Assembly: GCA_949752735.1 (NCBI GenBank) | Contig: OX457038.1 | Coordinates: 22,256,655 to 22,320,654, forward strand | From: Lumbricus terrestris | Taxonomy: Eukaryota > Annelida > Clitellata > Crassiclitellata > Lumbricidae | Length of the DNA: 64,000 bases | Direction of reading: 5' to 3' | In this document: piece after piece, positions 33,511 to 45,331 of the stretch | Numbering within the stretch: the first letter of the stretch is position 1 | How the letters are laid out: the number at the start of each line of letters is the position of its first letter | Notes under the pieces: generated by a model | What the model was told of the DNA's origin: nothing | Databases searched by the model: none | What the model saw: the letters and a program-made list of their open reading frames with translations, nothing else | Position numbers and translations under genes: made by a program

Positions 33511-34439
33511 TGTCTTGACAACCATGCAGAGTTGCAGACACTTTATCATACACATGACCTACGCTGAAGTAGGTGTAATACTTATAACAAATAATTGACC
33601 AGTCTCTAAGACAAGCTTGAATAGGAATATGTATTCCCATTTATGATTTAAATAGATGGAAATAAATAGGCCTAGTGCAACCAATAACATTGGCAGCATC
33701 TTGCCCATGCGAGCATTACCATCTGTGTAGGCTACAGGTACCTCAAAGAAATGTTTACACAACAGCTTATGGTGATCGAATCGTGAATATGTCTAATAAT
33801 ACGAATAAATTACGCCCGATTTCAATCTTGAATTTCTCTGATAAATTTGAGAGCCCTTTAGTTCTGATAAAGAACTTAAATTATCTAGGCATAGCCTACG
33901 GTATATAAATTATCTAGGCATAGCCTATATACTTAGACAATTGCTCCTACTTATATCTCGTACGCAGCACTTTGAGGTGAGACAACAATGTTAAGCTATC
34001 AAAGCCAGTACTTATTAAACTTCCTGTCGATCTAAAATTATGATGGGTAGATGAATAGATGGATGACGGGTGGGTGGATTGCCAGTGTAACCCTGTTTAA
34101 ATGCCATAATAATCTAATATGTGTCCAATCTGACCAAAACCAGGCGTAAGTTGCAACACGCGCTTTCGAGATAATGGAAAAAATGTCGTACAAACTCAAT
34201 ATTTTCAATTTTTCTTTTTTGTCAGAATGTGATATATAAATATGTTTTACTCACTTTAAAACCAAAATTTGTTACAAAAATAGAATGTTTAGCGGTGATT
34301 TTGATCATTTCGTAACAGCTGTTGTTCCAAAGTATCGCCGACTTTCCTGAAAATTGCCATTTCCCCGCTATTAATAGCCATGCTCAGCGTAAGGCTAGCT
34401 TATCAAACGTGGTATCATTGGAAAGACCAAAGTTCCCTC
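33511..34439. other. no feature seen
   Basis: AT-rich, non-coding. A short direct repeat AATTATCTAGGCATAGCCTA occurs at 33879 and 33906. Confidence 0.5.
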
Positions 34440-35050
34440 TAACTAATTGTGTATTGTATTGTATTGTATTTAAACATTTATAAAGCGCCTCTAGTAGGGT
34501 GAACCGTTCAGAGGCGCTCCTAGTGTGCAAGGCCCCGCGAGAAGAAGCAGGTTTTGAGAAGAGACAGAGCAGAGGAGAGACTGACAGAAAGAAGTGTAGA
34601 GCGAACAGAAGGAGAAAGAGCATTCCAGAGCAAAGGACCGATTGAGACAAAAGATCGAGACTGAGCCATAGCAGTTCTAGACCGAGGAACCAATAGGTCA
34701 AGTCTGTTGGATGAACGAAGTGGACGATGGGAGGAAGCTGAGTGAGGACGAAGTAAAGCATGAGTCAGATATTTTGGGGCAAGACCCCGTTGAGACTTTA
34801 GGATCAGAGTGAGGATCTTGAACTGTGTGCGAGCACGTAGAGGAAGCCAATGAAGTTCATCAAACATAAAGGTAGAGATGTGAGAGTACTTGGGAAGGCG
34901 GGCAATCAATCTAGCAGCTGAGTTGAGAACTGACTGAATCGGTGAAAGACGAACTTTAGGAAGACCAATGAGAAGAGAATTGCAATAGTCAATTCGAGAA
35001 CATATAAAAGCATGAACTAAGGTAGTGAAGATAGAGGAGTCTGTAGTCTG
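34440..35050 (-). pseudogene. CR1/L2-like LINE 3' end, (AATAC)n tail
   Basis: The minus strand reads HAFICSRIDYCNSLLIGLP, IARLPKYSHISTFMFDELHW, LVPRSRTAMAQSRSFVSIGP, LLWNALSPSVRS and a stop near 34520. The 3' hairpin has arms GAGCGCCTCTGA and TAGAGGCGCTTTATAAA, then (AATAC)n at 34447-34470. The frame is mostly open, so it is rather young. Confidence 0.85.
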
Positions 35051-35335
35051 CCTTAATAATGTATTCAGATTTATACTAATTAGAGCCCCTGAAATATACC
35101 ATCAAACTAGGTTTGGTTGCCATCACGTGACTTTTCATTTGCATATGAACGAATCTATTGGACAATCTGTAGGTTATTGGTCACGGCGTATGTGCAGTGG
35201 CCAAATTCATAGTACAACCTTGTTATAGCGCATGCGCAATGACCATAACATCATTCATTCATTCATTTTACGCTGTGTTTTGGAAAAAGTTTTATGCGTA
35301 ATTTTGCTATAGAATAATGTTATTAAAAAATTACA
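35051..35335 (+). other. 5' region of the DUF7869-like gene
   Basis: CpG-containing words TAGCGCATGCGCAATGACC (35225) and an ATTC run precede the start codon. A similar word order (GCGCATGC) precedes the second copy at 40.6 kb on the minus strand, so it may be the element's own promoter. This is inference. Confidence 0.4.
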
Positions 35336-35607
35336 ATGGCAAGCGAAATAGCAAAGTTCTTGAATTCATCCAAGTTGGATACTGAAAAGCTAACCTCGCT
35401 CCTCCACGAGTATTTAGTAACAAATGAAGACGACTCGTACAGCTCGGATAGTGATGCTGACACTCGGCTTTCCGATTCTGGGTCTGACGATGAGATCGAA
35501 ATCGACTTAAGAAACAATGATTATGATAATGCAATCATACATGCCATGGCAGCACCGGAGATTGTACTAGATGATGATTTGGAACTAAAGAAGGCGCACG
35601 ACTTCAG
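35336..35607 (+). CDS. DUF7869-type transposase-like gene, exon 1
   Basis: It starts at the first ATG (MASEIAKFLNSSKLDTEK) and encodes an acidic N-terminus, DDSYSSDSDADTRLSDSGSD, ending ...KKAHDF before a GTAATT donor at 35608. A 920-bp intron (35608-36527) follows, closing at a TTTTTGACAG acceptor; across it the frame continues S-CFCQYNDGKPCI. A related start, MESKIAKLINCSNGG, lies on the minus strand at about 40381-40500, so this is a repeated, mobile gene and not a host single-copy gene. Confidence 0.7.
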
Positions 35608-36527
35608 GTAATTTTGCGTACTGTTATTTTGGGCTAGCAAATAATTTAATAGTTCAGTTAATGTGTATTTTAGGGTTGTCAATTTAGCGTCATTACGCGA
35701 GTTTCAGGGTTGCTCGAATACAAGCCGGATTGACGAAAAGAATTCTTGCTAACTAGGATTGATGAAATTTTTTTACCTGAAATAGATGCATGATTTATCA
35801 AACCAATCTTGCTGAAATTGAAGCTGGATTCATGAACAATCATTTTTAATAAATTTGACACAATGGTAGTCACATAGTATTGTGCTCTATTTATTTTAAA
35901 TTACTGTCACTCTTTTAAACACCTCACCTTGGAATCTTGGGCAAAAGAAACTAGTGTAAATTAGCTCTTCCTGGAAAGACAACCAGGCAGTTGTAGTAAA
36001 TGCATCAGATAATAATTCTCTTAGTCTGACTAGCAATTACTAACTTAATTTTGTCTCTATTATAATTTTTAATTGCTATTTTTTAATGTCTATTGTATCG
36101 ATGCATTGCCATGACCTTGTTTAGTAAATTTTAAAGAACAAATTGATAATAACCAAAAATGAAACGATATCCTGGATTATCATCTGTTTGTTATCTAGGT
36201 TGTCAGCACTGTCAGGTATCTTTTAACTACTATCTGTTTGTTATCTAAGGTGTTAGGTTTCTTTTAACTGCTCTATCTGAGAACATTTACACGCGACACC
36301 ACTAGAGTCTCGGTATGTTTTTTGCAGCTCTCTTTTCACAAAAGTTGGATTTTGTAAACATAAGGGTTGCTAACGTTGCTTCATCTAGGTGAAAACAAGG
36401 CTAATTTGAGAATTATGTTATTGACCTGTGCCCTAGACTTTCGCATATCTAATAATGGTTTTTTTTAATGCAATTCTGATTCTTTTAGTTTTTTGTCTTT
36501 CTTGAATTTCATGTTTGTTTTTGACAG

Positions 36528-38294
36528 TTGCTTTTGTCAGTATAACGATGGCAAGCCTTGCATCGCAATTTTCTCAACTGAAGACAGAATTAAGAGAAGG
36601 CAAGACATGGCGAACATGGTGCCACGAGATCAAATGCTGATTATACTTGGAAAAATTTCCTGCCCCACCAATGTCTCCTCTATGACTTGCAGCGCCAAGA
36701 AAGCGCCTGGATCTGCAAAAGAGAGAGATCGTGGTTGGACAGCATACTTGATCGAGGGAAACAAAGTCTGCAGAGACACCTTCTTGTATCTCCATGCTAT
36801 CAGTAGAGACCGCCTCTGGCTCTTCTGAAGTGGTACAAAGACAATGGTCTTGTGCTAAAAGAAAAACTATCCGGAAGATGTTGTCATCAGAAAAGAGCTT
36901 ATGGATTTGAAGACATCAAGCGGTCTGTGGCTTTCATTACCAACTATGCTGAAGACCATGCTCTAGTCGGTTTTAAGACACGATGTGAAACTACTACCAT
37001 CATGTGAGATGAAGATCAAGGTGTACAAGGCCTACTGTTTGGCAATGTCGCAGCTGAACTTTCGAGCTATGAGCGAATCTGTCTTCAGAGAAACATGGAT
37101 ACAGTTAACTCCATTCATTTTGACGGCTCGTCCAATGACAGACCTGTGTTGGACATGCCAGAGAAATAACAATCTTATCTATCGTGGGGCAAACATACCC
37201 AAAGAAGAAAAGTGCATTCGCTTACGACAACAGGAGCAGCACCTACTCATTTTTCACCAGAAGTGGTCATTGTATAACTCTATGGTTGGGGATTCGCGTC
37301 TGACTTGCAAGAACAATCAGCTTGTCCAGTTTCATACAAATATTCCCTGTAGCCGGCCGATCTCCATGCACTATAGCTTCGACTTCGCACAGCAAGTTCA
37401 CCTGCCAAGCAATCCCCTCCAGCCAGGACCACTGTACTTTCTCGTTCCTAGGAAAGTTGGTCTGTTTGGTGTGTGCTGTGAGGGGATTCCGAAGCAGGTG
37501 AACTACATCATTGATGAAGCCCATCTCATCTCAAAAGGGTCAAATGCAGTTGTTTCATATCTGCATCATTTTTTTCATAGTTTTGGTCTTGGGGAGACCG
37601 ATGTTCAACTTCATTGTGACAATTGCTCAGGACAAAACAAAAATCGTTTTGTTCTGTGGTATTGTACTTGGCGGGTGTGCATCGGCCTTCACCAGTCCAT
37701 TTCTCTAAACTTTATGACAGCAGGACACACTAAATTTGCCCCAGACGGATGTTTTGGGCTTCTCAAGCGAGCATTCAAACGCCTTCGCTAGAGGAATTTG
37801 AGACGGTGGTGAACAAGAGTGCTTATGTGAATCAGGCCCAGCTGATTGGAAAGGAGGACGGATTGTCACTTGTATCGGTTTGCGAATGGCAGCAACATCT
37901 GAGTCCACACTTTAGACCTTTCCCTGGAATTAAAAAATATCAGCATTTTCGGTTCGATGCTGCACATCCTGGGAAAATATTTGCAAAGCTATCTACAGAA
38001 TCTGAGGAGGTGGAATTCACTCTGTTGAAAGGACCTATCAGCAACCTACCAAGACAGGGTCCTCAGCAAATTATACCACCTGACCTTCCACTTCAGAGAC
38101 AGTGGTATTTGTTTAACCGTATTTGGGAATTTGTCAAAGACAACCTGAAGGAGGTAGTTTGCTCTCGACTTGCAGAATCAGCTCCTCCTGGAGAAGAATT
38201 GGATAGTGAAAAAAATGAACATGATCGGGCAGCATCGGAATCTGTTTCAGTTAAACCAAACGGAAAAGGACAATGGAAAGAAGGCAGAAAATAG
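36528..38294 (+). pseudogene. DUF7869-type transposase-like gene, exon 2, frameshifted
   Basis: The exon reads CFCQYNDGKPCIAIFS, GNKVCRDTFLYLHAISRDR, then (shift near 36820) GFEDIKRSVAFITNYA, then (shift near 36985) LLPSCEMKIKVYKAYC, MTDLCWTCQRNN, YSFDFAQQVHLPSNPLQPGP, GVCCEGIPKQVNYIIDE, QLHCDNCSGQNKNRFVLWY, GHTKFAPDGCFGLLK, then (shift near 37790) EEFETVVNKSAYVNQAQL, FRPFPGIKKYQHFRFD and ending at 38294. This protein family is common in animals, and SFD, HxDNCxGQNK and FxPDxxFG look like spaced acidic residues of a DDE-type enzyme; that role is inference. At least three frameshifts make this copy inactive. Confidence 0.8.
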
Positions 38295-38560
38295 CGCCAT
38301 GTCAGGGAAAGCGATACCGATCTTCAAATATATCAGAGAAGACTGGAGTTCATCAAAGTGGAAAGCAACTTCAAGGACTTCAAGGGCAAACTCATGGAGA
38401 AAAACTGGATAACGAAAAATATGAACATGATCGGGCAGCATCGGAATCTGATTTAGTTGAACCAGATGGAAGAGAACAATAAGGAAAAGCGAAATAGCTG
38501 ATTGTCAGGAAAATCAATCCGGGTCATCAAATGTATGGAAGATTGGAAAGTAAATTCGAC
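38190..38560 (+). repeat. 206-bp tandem duplication at the 3' end of the DUF7869 gene
   Basis: GGAGAAGAATTGGATAGTGA at 38190 recurs as GGAGAAAAACTGGATAACGA at 38396, and both are followed by ATGAACATGATCGGGCAGCA. It covers the last codons and the stop region. Confidence 0.85.
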
Positions 38561-39239
38561 GACATGAACAATGTTGTGTGACCAAGAAAGAAATTGATTC
38601 ATTGATTCTTTAAACTGCATTTAATGTAGACCTGCACTGCAGGTTTATAAGGTTATGTCTGATGTCTAAAGTTTCCTTATAATTTCATACTTAAAATTTG
38701 CAAAAGATAAGAGCACCAAAAGTTGTGACATTTGACAATTAATAACAATTTTTTAATTGGTTTATTGATCTGTATTATGTTAACCTGTTATTATACTATT
38801 TATTGTTTAATTTATTGTTATTTAAGATTTTTAGCAGATTTTGTTTCAAAGACATTTTACTTTGAAATTAATATTGTTTTATATAAATTATGTCAAAATT
38901 TTCAGTTAATAATATTTTGTTTATTATAAATTGCTTTTTGTGAAAAATAAAACGGACAAGTTAACAAAATTTTTAGAATATGTTACAAACCTAAGCCAGT
39001 TTATATGTTTAAAATTTCATTCCATTCTGTACATGGTTGCTAAGGAATTTTGCGTTTAAACATTGCAGAAACTTTAAATGCGTTCTTCTCGGAATTGTAC
39101 TTTGAATGCTCGAACTATATCTTCACTCATAACTTTGGACAGGACCATAGTAGAACAATAAAATGTGTGTCATTTTAAAGCAGACACTTTGTTCTTGTAA
39201 AAAATGTATAATACTCAAATTGTGAAAATCCGACTTAAG
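38561..39239. other. no gene; AT-rich flank
   Basis: Possible 3' UTR of the DUF7869-like gene, with AATAAA near 38946 and 39158. Nothing else seen. Confidence 0.4.
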
Positions 39240-40380
39240 CCTGGTATTGGTCAGATGGGTCACATACATGTATATATTTTGGCAAGTCTGTGTGTTTGTT
39301 TGTGGCTTTGTTAGCTATGCACGGCCACGGTTTTGAAGCAATCGATCCCAATCCTTCGCAGAGGGTTGGGATCGACCCCGAGCAGGTCAATGAAGGAAGG
39401 GTCGGCGAATCTCTGCAACCATGGGGGCCAGGGTGGGAGGGTAAAAACCCTCAATTTTCCGACTTTTTCTGCCGTTGCCATGCATAGTTTCACACTTATT
39501 CACCTGAAACGTTGCAACTACACAGATTTTTACACGGGTTCCCTCGCCTCTACCAAACACACAGGCCGAGGTGTGGTGGGGTGTCATGGGGTCTGGTGGA
39601 GGTGGGGGGTGGAGCAGGGGTGGGGAAAGAATTTTTTCCCAGAAAACCCAAATTTCATGGGTGGCGAACCGATGGAAGTTGGAGTGTGGTGGGGTGCCAT
39701 GGGTCTGGTGAGGGGTGGGGGTGGAGGGAGATGGGGCAGGGGATGGGGAAAATTGTTTTCCCAAAATTCAAAGTTTCACGGGTGGCGTACCGGTGGAGGT
39801 CGGAGTGTGGTGGGGTGTCATGGGGTATGGTGGGGGTGGAGAAGGAGCAGGGGTGATGGAAAATTGTTTGCCCTGAAAATCAAAATTTCACGGGTGGCGT
39901 ACCGGTGGAGGTCGGAGTGTGGTGGGGTGTCATGGAGTGTGGTGGAAGAGGGGTGGCTGGGGGTGGAGAAGAAATTCTTTCCCGAAAACTCAAATTTCAC
40001 TGGTGGTGTACCGGTGGAGGTCGGAGTGTCGTGGAGTGACGTGGAGCGTGGGGGGGATTGGGAGGAAGAAAATTTTTCCCAAAAATCAAAATTTCGCAGG
40101 TGGCGTACTGGTGTAGGTCGAAGTGTGATGGGATGTCGTGGGGGTGTGGTGGGGGTGGGGGGAAGAATTTTTTCGTTTTTTTCTTCTTCTGAAAACCAAA
40201 ATTTCATGAGTCGCGTACCGGTCGAGGTCGGAGTGTGGTGGGGTGGGGGTGGTGGGGTTGGGGGGAAGAAAAATTTTTAGAGATGGAGAGAGAGTGGGAA
40301 GGAAGGAGGGAGGGAGGGAGGGATTGACCAGGAACGGCCGAATCCTAAAATTCCCAGGCAACGCCGGGTACCCCAGCTAG
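39240..40380 (+). mobile_element. Helitron-like element with internal tandem array
   Basis: The 3' end CCCAGGCAACGCCGGGTACC, then CCAGCTAG, matches the Helitron end at 29511-29537. The 5' part has TGTGTGTTTGTTTGTGGC and GCAACTACACAGATTTTTACA words. The 5' start is not fixed. The base after CTAG is C, where T is expected. Confidence 0.6.
39533..40300 (+). repeat. ~100-120-bp tandem repeats, G-rich
   Basis: Six to seven units start with TTTCACGGGTGGCGTACCGG and carry GGTCGGAGTGTGGTGGGG. Starts are near 39653, 39775, 39889, 39997, 40093 and 40202, shrinking from about 122 to 96 bp. The strand is very G-rich. Long open frames across it are a by-product of the repeat. Confidence 0.85.
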
Positions 40381-40500
40381 CAGACAACATGTGTGCACAT
40401 GTTACTTCGCGATCGTTTTCATCAAAAAATGCCTGCAACTTGTCCTTATCACCACCATTTGAGCAGTTAATCAACTTCGCAATTTTACTTTCCATGATGC
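40381..40500 (-). pseudogene. second DUF7869-type gene, exon 1 fragment
   Basis: The minus strand starts MESKIAKLINCSNGGDKDKL and runs QAFFDENDREV before being cut by the Helitron end at 40380. It parallels MASEIAKFLNSSKLDTEKL at 35336. Confidence 0.6.
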
Positions 40501-40651
40501 AAAATAAAGTTAATATGAATTGTTTCCGATGATAACGCAATCGAAACGTAAGAAATTGAGCACCAAAAAGAAAGTATTTGTGCGCCTTGAAACATGCGCA
40601 TAACATAGCATGCGCAACATGAAAGGTCAGGGTCGCAAGATGTTTGTATGT

Positions 40652-41715
40652 GCACTTGTTATAGCATCCCTTCAAGCTCCCTACTCAGAGGCGCTCCCGA
40701 CCACAGAGCAGACACTGGAGTTCATTTGGAGACATCGGAGTTTCACGCCGAAGCATTGAGCAATTGCGAGTGAAGGAATTGCCCAAGGTCCCTACGCGGC
40801 GACTTGAGGTGGATTCGAACCTGCAACCCTTTGGCTGCAAGGCGACGAACATACCCACTACACCAGGGGTTCTCAAACTGTGGTACGCGTACCCCTGGGG
40901 GTACGCCAGGCGCCGGTAAGGGGTACGCGAAAAATTCTAGAAATATAAATTTTCTTTGAGTTTATGGACTGTGTGTCCATCTTTCTTTGATTAGCAATGA
41001 TTTAGCAATGATTTTTAACGTTGTCACATATAGCAGCATCGTCATTTATTTCTTTTACAGCATATGATTAGACTCACATATTAATGATATTATACAATGC
41101 ATGCAACATATTTGTTTAGACCTACCGCTATAATGTTGAAACAAATAATGTATAAATGGTTGGAAGTATCAAAGCCAGAAATTCTCAGGCTATATATAGC
41201 CTATAACACTCAAATAGCGGAGAGCTGAATTGGCCTAAGGATTAATTTCCTGGCCCTCTTTAAATTTTGCGATTCCTTTCAGCATGTCATATCAGGGTGA
41301 AACTGGTTTTTAAACTATTCTTGCAATCATAAACAAACATGCATGGGGTAATTTCCGTTTGAAATTGAAAAATATTAAACCAGATTGTAACAAATCTGTG
41401 CTAGTCTAAACAAATAGGTTGGCTATTTCTTATAATACAGAGGTTGTAGACCAATTTTTCTTTTAAAAATTTGTTGATAAAATTATATGATTCAAGCAAA
41501 AGTTTGCTCCCTAAATACGACTAATAAACGATGTCACCAATAATTAAATGGACTTTCAGTTGTCACTTCAAGGGGAACTTCGCAGTTGCATTTTATTTCT
41601 AATCTGACTTTGCTGGGGCCCGGGGGTACGCCATCATTCGATTTTATTACTTGGGGGTACAATAAAAATAAAGTTTGAGAACCCCTGCACTACACCACTG
41701 CACCCCACAATGAAT
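40652..41715 (-). mobile_element. tRNA-headed SINE, split by a hAT MITE
   Basis: On the minus strand: head GTGGTGTAGTGGGTATG (A box), GGTTCGAATCCACC (B box), body, and the 3' word GAGCGCCTCTGAGTAG with a worn hairpin. It is the same family as 54195-54420. The MITE at 40864-41687 sits in the A-box region. Confidence 0.8.
40864..41687. mobile_element. hAT MITE, TSD CACTACAC
   Basis: 824 bp flanked by exact CACTACAC (40856-40863 and 41688-41695). The tips are CAGGGGTTCTCAAACTGTGG and, inverted, CAGGGGTTCTCAAACTTTA, a well-known hAT end. The words GGGGGTACGCC lie near both ends. No transposase. Confidence 0.92.
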
Positions 41716-41744
41716 TAAAGGATTTGAATGAATGTATTAATACA

Positions 41745-42060
41745 AGAGATTCCTTAAACCAATAAGACACTCCGAAAACTGGGTCTGAGGCATGGTTTGA
41801 CCTAGTTGTCAAGCGGACATTCAACAACATCAATAATTTGGATGAAAACTGTTCTCATTTAAATAGATGACACAGTTTACCAAGGCCACCCAATAGCATT
41901 TTGAAGGTATAATTTATTAAGTTGTTCCCAGGGCTACAAGAAATAGTCTGGTCGGCATGTGAAAACTCGTTTGTTCATGGCGAATTTTAACTTTGAAAAC
42001 ATGCTCATTGAGCGATTTTTTCAGAGCAAATCTTGACACCACATGCGTCAAAAGTAATTT
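41745..42060 (-). repeat. ~320-bp dispersed repeat, inverse copy of 26330-26660
   Basis: Its reverse complement aligns with 26330-26660 over most of its length. Non-coding. Confidence 0.75.
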
Positions 42061-42099
42061 TTTCACCACTATATATTTGAATTGATTGGCCTAGTTAGC

Positions 42100-42354
42100 T
42101 ACACCGGTAAGTGTGAGCTGCATTCGTCTGTTGGTTGCAACGGACTGCGGTTCAAGAACCGGGCTGGGAGTTGACATTCAGAGATTTAGATATCTCGGGC
42201 TAGCACGTGTGGGACGCAGGGGCGCAAGCTCCTGCGGAGCGACCTTGGGCAAGTTGCTTACCCATCATTGTCTGTGAGGAAGGCAACGGGAAACCACCTC
42301 ACTCATCTCATCCCCAGGGGCGTAAGCCAATGAACCTGCCTTCTGGCAGAGCAC

Positions 42355-42404
<50 letters not shown>
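42100..42404 (+). mobile_element. SINE-like element with (ATC)n tail
   Basis: GGTAAGTGTGAGCTGC may be an A box and GCGGTTCAAGAACCGG a B box. It ends GGCAGAGCACC then (ATC)n to 42404. Different from the other SINEs here. Confidence 0.55.
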
Positions 42405-42405
<1 letters not shown>

Positions 42406-42495
42406 ATTTGAATTGAACATTTACAATTGTATATATTGAAATTAAACATATTTTCAATAAAATACACCATCATACCATTGTCACAGAAGCAATCT

Positions 42496-43684
42496 ATCTT
42501 GATCCCAGCATTTAAAGGTGATGACTTGGACCCGGCCAACCCGGTGAACTACAGATGATTGCAAACGTCTCGTTCCTATCCAGGATCATTGGCAGGCCAA
42601 CTCATTGTGTACCTGGAGAGGAACAAGTTACTTTCACCTTTCCAATCCGGCTTCAGAAGGTATCATTCAACCGAAACTCTGTTGCTCCGACTTCTATGGA
42701 GCCATTGACAGATCAGAACTGACCTTGCTCGCCCTTTTCAACGTCAACACAGCTTTTGATACTGTAGACCACATCCTACTTAAGCGGTTGAATGTTTCGT
42801 TTGGGTTGTCTGGTAATTTTCTGGAGTGGATCGGCTCTTTCCTGCATGGGCGTACTAAGAGCGTGGTCCTATGAGCATGGTCCATGGCTCGACCAGGACT
42901 CGGTGGGTCCCTGCCCCATATGGTTTGCCTCTGGGTTCAGTTCTTGGTCCATCCTTTACACTATTTATACCACAGGTCTTGACCTGCGCCTTGCGAAACA
43001 TGGTGCTTTTAGCCAGCTCTACATGATGACACACAGGCGTACATGCACTGCCTCTCACCTAATGCTTCCTCCACACTCGTCCACAGTTAGGGCTATGGGT
43101 CAGATGCTCATTGCCCTGAGAGCATGGATGACATCAAACCGTCTTAGACTAAACCCTGCTAAAACTAAATTCATTTGGCTGGGTTCCTGGCAGCAGCTGT
43201 CTAGGCTTAATCTGATTGACCTCTTTGCTAAATTTCCCGACTATACTTTCTCCACCTCGGTCCATGACCTTGGCGTCGTTCTAGACCAGTAACTTACCTC
43301 ACCTTAATCGTCTCAGTCGCTCCTGTTTCTATCAGCTGCACCAGCTTCACACTGTCGCTCGCTCTCTCTCAACTGGCGCTGTAACTACGCTTGCACATTC
43401 CTTTCTCTCAGCTCGTCTTGACTATTTCCTGTCCCTTTTATGCTGGTTTACCATCTGGTAAGTTATCTTCTCTTGACCATATTCTATGCGCTGCAGCGTG
43501 CGTCATTGGTCAACTGCCCAAATTTGGTCACGGTACAAATTACATGCTGGAGGTTCTGCAATGGCTCCCTGTCCGTCAGTGCATCGAATACAGAATCTCT
43601 TCCTTGATATGGCGATGCCAGCTAGGTCTTGCTCCAGCTTAACTACCTGATCTTTCTCTGCCTTTGTCAAATACTCGGACTGGT
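42496..43684 (+). pseudogene. LINE K (CR1/L2-like), 5' part of the split copy
   Basis: The plus strand reads RNKLLSPFQSGFRRYHSTET, then (broken) motif A remains NTAFDTVDHILLKRL, motif B remains, MTSNRLRLNPAKTKFIWLG, DYTFSTSVHDLGVVLDQ, SSLDHILCAA and LQWLPVRQC. Many stops and shifts; the FADD motif is worn. It stops at TSD GGACTGGT and goes on at 53433, in frame. Confidence 0.85.
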
Positions 43685-43909
43685 CAGAGCCGTTTTAACG
43701 ACTAGGCACGCGAGGCACATGCCTAGGGCCCTGCGCAACAGAGGGGTCCCGCGGCGACCCAAACATACTATATCGCATAACAAATTAGCAACATGTTATA
43801 CTTTGACGTATGTGAAACTTACATTTATTTTACACTGCTTAGTACAAAGATTGCTGTGCTAGTTGTGTCAGCAGTATACTAGCCTATAGCCTATTATTAA
43901 CAAATGTAA

Positions 43910-44145
43910 AAATTACACTTCGAATGCCGATGCGAAGGCTGGCGAGCGAGGCGATGACATGGAGACCGGAAGGAGGAAAGAGGAGCAGAGGACGCCCGAG
44001 AAAGACCTGGAGAGGCACGTTCAAGGAGGATCTGATGGAGATGGGTATCGACTGGAGCGAGGCAGCAGATGTCGCAGCCGACCGTGCAGAATGGAGAAAT
44101 CTTGTCGCCCGATGTTCCGAAAGGAATGAAAGGAAATGAGAGAGA
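43910..44145 (+). pseudogene. LINE C-terminal tail
   Basis: The plus strand reads WRPEGGKRSRGRPRKTWRG, KEDLMEMGIDWSEAADVA and DRAEWRNLVARCS, then (GA)n. This is a common C-terminus of RTE-like LINEs. It lies inside A. Confidence 0.7.
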
Positions 44146-44439
44146 GAGAGAGAGAAAAATTACACACACGCCCGTCGCCCATAGAAGGCATAAATGCAAA
44201 ACTCTATATTCTGAGACTGAAAGATTGAAGCCGAAATCATGTTACGTTCAGTGTTTAATCTAGGCATCTTCCTGGAGGGAGTTCCACCTAGAAATGACTA
44301 CCCTAGCATTTGATAAAATACCGGTAATAATAGTTTTTAGCATAGGCGGAGACTTGGTCCGAACTTTGGGGGGACCGACGAGCGGCTGAAAAACCGCCGC
44401 CGAGGCGCGAAGCGCCGAGCAGGAAAATGGGTTTATGCC

Positions 44440-44935
44440 ACCTTCCTAAATGTTGAATGTTTTTATTTTTCATGCTGCAATTGTAGCATTTTGGCTGCTA
44501 ATAGTCCTAGTTTAGGACTTCAAAAGTGCCCTCCCCATTGTTGAAATGTTTTGAATCTCCACAGTCCAATGGTAGCATTTTAGGCTGTCATTTTAACTAA
44601 ATTGCTCATCATTTCAGTGCTAAATGTTTTGGTCTAACACTTCAAAGTGTCATCCATGTCGAACATTTTTTTAATCTTCATACTGCAATTGCAGCATTTT
44701 AGGCTGAAATTTTAACTAAATTGATCATCATCTGAGTGTTAATAGTCCTAATTTAAGACTTAAAAGTTCCCCCCTCAGAGTTTTATTTTTTTTAAATTTC
44801 TACACTGTAATAGAAACATTTTATGATGTTATCTCAAAAAAATTCTCATAATTTCATTGCTAAATGACATGGCTTAAGATTTGAATGAATGTCATCTCGA
44901 CATTGTTTAGATTTTTTGAATTTCCATATTTTAAT
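44440..44935. repeat. ~120-bp tandem units, left part in B
   Basis: Core TAGCATTTTAGGCTGTCAT, then TTTTAACTAAATTGCTCAT, then CAGTGCTAAATG, about four units. It continues at 50700-51160 behind LINE J. Confidence 0.75.
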
Positions 44936-45331
44936 TCATTATTCATTCATCCATTATTAGAATTTATATAGCGCCCCTTCAAGAAACTACTCAGAGGCGC
45001 TCCCAGCTCAGCTATGGCAAAAGAAAAGATTTAAGGGATTTAAGAAATAAAGATTGACTGGTCAGATGGAGGAGATGGAGGCTAGGAGGGAGGTCATTCC
45101 AGATTGACGGCCCCCAACCGAGAAGGTTCGGCGCTGTCTGGTAGCTAAGCGAGCCCGTGGAACAAGCAGTTGTCCCTTCGCAACAGAGCGAAGGGCCCGA
45201 CGCGCTTCAATGTCAGAGACTGGGCGACAGAGAACGCGCAGGTAAGATGGAGCACAACCAAGGATACAGCGAGAAACCAGAGCAGCAATTCGATAATGGA
45301 TGCGTTGGGCTATTGGCAACCAGTGCAGCAC
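44936..45331 (-). pseudogene. LINE J (CR1/L2-like), 3' part
   Basis: The minus strand reads VLHWLPIAQRIHYRIAALVS, LGCAPSYLRVLCRPVSD, LVPRARLATRQRRTFSVG, then the hairpin GAGCGCCTCTGAGTAG...GGGGCGCTATATAAA and a tail of GAATGAAT words. It is split from its upstream part (47814-47896) by E2. Confidence 0.88.

Noticed and set aside
39333..40280. 315-codon open frame across 39.3-40.3 kb
   Set aside because: It follows the G-rich tandem array; the product is Gly/Val/Trp repeats with no known domain, and the opposite strand is open as well.
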